Below, piece by piece: positions 60,724 through 64,000 of a stretch of DNA of 64,000 nt. This stretch comes from Opitutaceae bacterium (GTDB lineage Bacteria > Verrucomicrobiota > Verrucomicrobiia > Opitutales > Opitutaceae): the NCBI GenBank assembly GCA_028280945.1, contig JANQKV010000042.1, positions 62,001 through 126,000 of the forward strand, given 5' to 3'. How positions within the stretch are numbered: position 1 is the first letter of the stretch; each line of letters begins with the position of its first letter. The position numbers and the translations under genes are program-made. The notes under the pieces are model-generated. The model saw only the letters and a list, made by a program, of their open reading frames with translations. It had not been told where the DNA came from and did no database searches.

Positions 60724-61216
60724 TTTATGGGGCGGTTCAGGGTTGGAGAAGATCAGTCGACCAAGCTTTGGCGGTAGGCGAGTTTCTTACTCGTGCCTTC
60801 GTTTTCGAATGAGCCGAAGTGCACAAAAACTGAGGTGCGGCAAAAGCGCGGCGGCTTCGATCATCAATTTGAGGCGTTTGTGCCGACTCCAGCGGCGAGT
60901 GCCCGGCTATTCTGGTCCGAAATCTCATGGACAGAAAAGGTCGTCGAGCCAGGTATCCCTTGATTTTGTGGGGTGGTATTGGGCCCATGCTGGGGAAAGC
61001 TATCGAGTCTGAGATGAGCCGTTCCGGGTAGCGAGACAGGACACTTTGGCCGTGATGTCTCACAATTCCGATGGAGCCATGGAACGATCCATTACCTTAT
61101 CGCAGAGAGCGATTTAATGTTGAAATGTAGTCTGGCAAGGGGCGATCAGTATCTCACAATATGGATACCGCTTCGATGATGGTTTTCATAGGCAGATTAG
61201 TTTTCTATATTCCGTC
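60724..61216. other. Intergenic region upstream of the GT2 pair
   Basis: About 490 bases separate the ABC exporter (minus) from the first GT2 gene (plus). The last ~120 bases are AT-rich and may hold the GT2 promoter. No tRNA, ncRNA-like structure, repeat or coding frame convinced me. Short open frames here have no codon bias or family match. Confidence 0.4.
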
Positions 61217-62083
61217 ATGGTCACCCTGATAACCCCTACTACCGGCCATCAACGGCTCAAGGCAGCCATCCGCAGTGTGCAACAGCAGTCGCACTCTGAT
61301 TTCCGTCACATCGTGGTAATCGATGGCGAACCCCGGCGGGCAGCGGCCGAAGCGATCATGGCGGAAACCAACTTCCAGGGACAGGTGATGGTGTTGCCTG
61401 AAATCACCGGTGCCGGCGGTTTCAACGGGCATCTGATCTATTTGACCGTTCCCTACTTGGTGAAGTCGGAGTTCGTGGCATTGCTGGATGAAGACAATAC
61501 GCTGGAGCCGGATCATTTGTCTCAGCTGCACGCGTTGTGCGAACGGCATCGTCTCGATTGGGCTTACTCGCTGCGCAATGTGTTCGTGGAAGGCGGCGAA
61601 AGCATGCGTGACGACTGCCAAAGCCTGGGGCTTTGGCCGGTCTACGCGGGTTGCTACCACCACATTGACACAAGTTGCTATTTTGTGCGGCGAGAGATCC
61701 TCAAGAAAGCCACCGACGTGTGGGACCGGCCCTTTCAAGAAGGGGTGCGTTGTCCGGACCAGACTTTTTGTGGCTGGCTGATGCATCACTATCCCCGCGG
61801 GTTCACGAGTGGCGAATACAGCATGAACTACTCACTGGGATCGGAAGAAACCCTTGCCATGGTAGGCAACCATGACCGCATGGATTTTTTTCGGCGCGGC
61901 AATGCGATCCAGGCTCAGATCTACCGCTATTTCCCCTGGCGGTACACCGAACCCGCTGACGATATTCCCTATGGTAACATGGGAATCACCTGTCGGGATC
62001 CCGAGTTGCGCTTGAAAATGAGAGCGGTGTTGCAGGCGGCGAGTGCCGGGGCGCGGCCATCGACTGCTCCGATCGATTCGTAA
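61217..62083 (+). CDS. GT2-family glycosyltransferase
   Basis: The protein has 288 residues. The N-terminal strand MVTLITPTTGHQRLKAAIRSVQQQSHSDF and the DxD-like FVALLDEDNTLEP mark a GT-A fold of family 2. A Trp/Cys-rich central part (WPVYAGCYHHIDTSCYFVRREIL) holds acceptor-side residues. It transfers a sugar from a nucleotide donor. It is 18 bases before a second GT2 gene, so the two are probably in one operon. Substrates unknown. Confidence 0.88.
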   Translation: MVTLITPTTGHQRLKAAIRSVQQQSHSDFRHIVVIDGEPRRAAAEAIMAETNFQGQVMVLPEITGAGGFNGHLIYLTVPYLVKSEFVALLDEDNTLEPDHLSQLHALCERHRLDWAYSLRNVFVEGGESMRDDCQSLGLWPVYAGCYHHIDTSCYFVRREILKKATDVWDRPFQEGVRCPDQTFCGWLMHHYPRGFTSGEYSMNYSLGSEETLAMVGNHDRMDFFRRGNAIQAQIYRYFPWRYTEPADDIPYGNMGITCRDPELRLKMRAVLQAASAGARPSTAPIDS

Positions 62084-62101
62084 ACCCCGTCTGTTCAGGC
62101 T

Positions 62102-63019
62102 ATGCCTGCGGAGAGTGAAGCCCCATTTAAGATTTCTGTCATCATTCCGTTTCATCGCGGATTTGTGACGTTGCGCGACACCCTCGAAGGTATCCGTTCC
62201 CAGACTTATCCGGCCGAGGCGATTCAGGTCATCGCGGTCAATAATAACCCGGGCGATCCCGGTATCCAGACGATGAAAGGGGATTTCCCCGAGGTGCGCT
62301 GGATTGATGAGCCTGTTCCCAGCAGTTACGTAGCCCGCAATCGCGGACTGATGGCGGCTGATTCGGAGTGGTTGGTCTTCACCGACTCTGATTGCCTGCC
62401 GACGCCGGAATGGCTGACCGAGGGGGTGAAGGAGATTCAAGCGGGAGGATGGGACCTGTTGGCCGGCCGGGTTGACCTGGCTGATCCGTCAGACCGTTCC
62501 CTGAATGCCTGTGAGCTCCTCGAGCACGAATTCTCGATGTTGCATCGGCAGAAGGAACTTGTGGAACATCTCAATGTGGTGGCGACGGCCAATCTTTTTG
62601 CGAAGCGGGCATTGTTTGATGAGTTGGGTGGATTCGCCACTGATCTGATGTCCTATGGCGATGGAGAGTGGACTCGCCGGGCGGTGGCGGCCGGGAAGCG
62701 TCTGGGCTACGCCGACCGGGCGTTGGTGCGGCATCCTCGGCGATCGTGTTTCCGGGAGATCTTGAGCAAGATGGTGCGGGTGGCGGGAGACCGGGTGAAT
62801 TACCTGCGTTTTCAGGGTGAGTCCGAGTGGATGGTCTTACACGACCTGTGGCGCGGGTCTTTTTTGGATCCCCGGATTTACGTGCGGATTTTGCGTTGTT
62901 CGCGCGAGCGCCCGCTGTGGCAGCGGCTGCAGATGCTGGCGATGGGCGGCATCTGCACCTTCTGCTGTATGGTGCAGAAGATACGCGTGGCCGCCGGAGC
63001 CAAGGCCTTTCGCGGTTGA
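62102..63019 (+). CDS. GT2-family glycosyltransferase
   Basis: The protein has 305 residues. FKISVIIPFHRGFVTLRDTLEGIRSQTYPAEAIQVIAVNN is the GT-A N-terminus; LVFTDSDCLPTPEWL is the DxD motif; YGDGEWTRRAVAAGKRLGY has the catalytic E/D-W motif. A hydrophobic patch near the end (QMLAMGGICTFCCMVQKI) may touch the membrane. It is the second gene of the GT2 pair. Confidence 0.9.
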   Translation: MPAESEAPFKISVIIPFHRGFVTLRDTLEGIRSQTYPAEAIQVIAVNNNPGDPGIQTMKGDFPEVRWIDEPVPSSYVARNRGLMAADSEWLVFTDSDCLPTPEWLTEGVKEIQAGGWDLLAGRVDLADPSDRSLNACELLEHEFSMLHRQKELVEHLNVVATANLFAKRALFDELGGFATDLMSYGDGEWTRRAVAAGKRLGYADRALVRHPRRSCFREILSKMVRVAGDRVNYLRFQGESEWMVLHDLWRGSFLDPRIYVRILRCSRERPLWQRLQMLAMGGICTFCCMVQKIRVAAGAKAFRG

Positions 63020-63081
63020 ACACATCCCCGAAGGTGGCGAGTCAGCAAACGGCGAAGACTTTGGGTTTGGAGCGTAGCCGC

Positions 63082-64000
63082 TCAATCCATGTCGGTGCGA
63101 AAAGGTTCCGCGGGAAGGGTTTCCCCATTCTGTAGATTGGCGTCGACCCAGCGGCGCCATGCGTAGCGCACATTGCGTGGATGGGCCACGATGTCGCTGG
63201 TGAGCACAACGGTGTCGCCGGCAACGGTGGCCGTCGTGGCGGGCACAAATTCATTGTCGATGCCGGCGACCTCGAAGCCACGGGGTGGTTCACCGTCCCG
63301 GGTGGTGAGCCCCTTACCGTTGGCGAAGTGCACGATCAGTTCATTCTGCCGGTAGGTGATGGCGGTGTAGTTGGGGCCGCGATACGCGACATCGTGGTCA
63401 TAAGCGTTGGCCAGGGCGATGCGAGCCAGACGGTCTCCGACGTCCTGTTTGTTGCGCGGGTGAATGTCAAAGGCCTCGCCAACGTCCATGAGGATGGCTT
63501 GGCCGGTATACGGAAGGGCAAGGGTCTGTTGCTGGGCTTCGCGGAGAAACGCCCAGCCCGTGCTGTCCCCGTTCCCCGCATCCCAAGAGGCAAGTTGGGC
63601 CCAGTAGAAGGGGAGCTCGGGCTGTTCGAACTTCGCCCGCCATTGGTTGATGAGCTCCGAGAACATGGCGCGGTAAGTTTCGGGCTGTCCTCCGTTGCCT
63701 TCGCCTTGATACCAGATCACGCCGCCGAGTGCATAGGGCAGCAGGGGCTCAATCATGCCGTTGTAGAGCACTGTCGCGGTCTTGAAGGGGCCGGGCTGCC
63801 AGGGACGCGCAGGCTCCTCCGTTGCAAAAACCTTGCCGGTCTTGGCAGCGGCTGCACGGGCGGTCTGCCATTCGGTTAGCTCGCTTTGGTAGCGCTCGTT
63901 TTGCGCCAAGATCGTTTGGTTCACAGAATACTGATGACGCGAGACGGTGACAGCCATGGCTGGATCATGGAGGGAGTCCGGCGGCAGCCATGCTTCCACC
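63082..64000 (-). CDS. Sialate O-acetylesterase-like protein, 5' end outside window
   Basis: The frame is open to the right edge, so at least 306 codons are the C-terminal part of a longer protein. GGVIWYQGEGNGGQPETYRAMFSELINQWRAKF is the SASA (SGNH-type) signature, with YWAQLASWDAG and AILMDVGEAFDIHPRNKQDVGDRLARIAL supplying the catalytic Asp-His of the DxxH type. These esterases remove O-acetyl groups from sialic acids and plant polysaccharides. It ends with a beta domain. It is convergent with the GT2 pair. Exported in most relatives; the signal lies outside the window. Confidence 0.9.
   Translation of the reverse strand, partial: VEAWLPPDSLHDPAMAVTVSRHQYSVNQTILAQNERYQSELTEWQTARAAAAKTGKVFATEEPARPWQPGPFKTATVLYNGMIEPLLPYALGGVIWYQGEGNGGQPETYRAMFSELINQWRAKFEQPELPFYWAQLASWDAGNGDSTGWAFLREAQQQTLALPYTGQAILMDVGEAFDIHPRNKQDVGDRLARIALANAYDHDVAYRGPNYTAITYRQNELIVHFANGKGLTTRDGEPPRGFEVAGIDNEFVPATTATVAGDTVVLTSDIVAHPRNVRYAWRRWVDANLQNGETLPAEPFRTDMD

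Noticed and set aside
1-64000. tRNA, rRNA, CRISPR array, insertion sequence or prophage
   Set aside because: No cloverleaf, regularly spaced repeats, transposase or phage motifs were seen on either strand by reading.

Overview
The window looks like chromosomal DNA of a Verrucomicrobium, most likely of the Opitutaceae. This is inferred from the high GC content, the three proteins with a PEP-CTERM-like sorting tail (VPEP, hydrophobic helix, Arg-rich end), the diaminopimelate aminotransferase (DapL) lysine route, a PPi-type phosphofructokinase, an exported nickel superoxide dismutase, and the scarcity of Shine-Dalgarno sequences before most starts. No rRNA, tRNA, CRISPR array, transposase or phage gene was seen. 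Coding density is high, with many 4-base ATGA overlaps between co-directed genes.

Layout. 1-7 kb: a nucleotide-pyrophosphatase/phosphodiesterase-like gene running off the left edge, three PEP-CTERM genes (two lie in a tandem duplication that also copied the 5' end of a response regulator) and the intact regulator/kinase pair. 7-14 kb: TonB-dependent receptor, PPi-phosphofructokinase, adenylosuccinate lyase, sulfotransferase, GT4 glycosyltransferase. 14-24 kb: TPR proteins, Ni-SOD, DNA polymerase III delta, a 12-helix membrane protein, OsmC, a SRAP/radical-SAM pair and a rhomboid-like membrane protein. 24-32 kb: PrmB, two bacterial PH-domain membrane proteins, a DUF4405 protein, an oligopeptide-binding lipoprotein, a rhodanese, an FKBP lipoprotein, a VOC protein and a TfoX-C-like protein.

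32-40 kb holds the most unusual locus: a tightly packed minus-strand operon in which a glutamate-synthase-like flavoenzyme, a thiamine-diphosphate enzyme and a ferric-reductase-like membrane cytochrome each carry their own Rieske [2Fe-2S] domain. They sit with two tiny membrane proteins (49 and 87 aa; the first is easily missed) and a membrane-anchored Cys/His-motif protein. It looks like an electron-transfer system feeding two flavin/TPP oxidoreductases into a membrane cytochrome; I know of no described pathway that matches it.

40-51 kb: a PHP-type hydrolase, a GPH-family symporter, a ribokinase cluster with two small membrane proteins, a quinone oxidoreductase, and a LytS/LytTR two-component pair co-transcribed with a NatAB-type ABC exporter, followed by a pseudo-receiver/coiled-coil protein. 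The next intergenic region (51.0-51.3 kb) contains two 36-base hairpins with covarying stems and a conserved loop. 51-64 kb: RecD2, an EamA-type transporter, NadB, a GNAT acetyltransferase, PanC, DapL, an ABC exporter, two GT2 glycosyltransferases and a sialate-O-acetylesterase-like gene running off the right edge.
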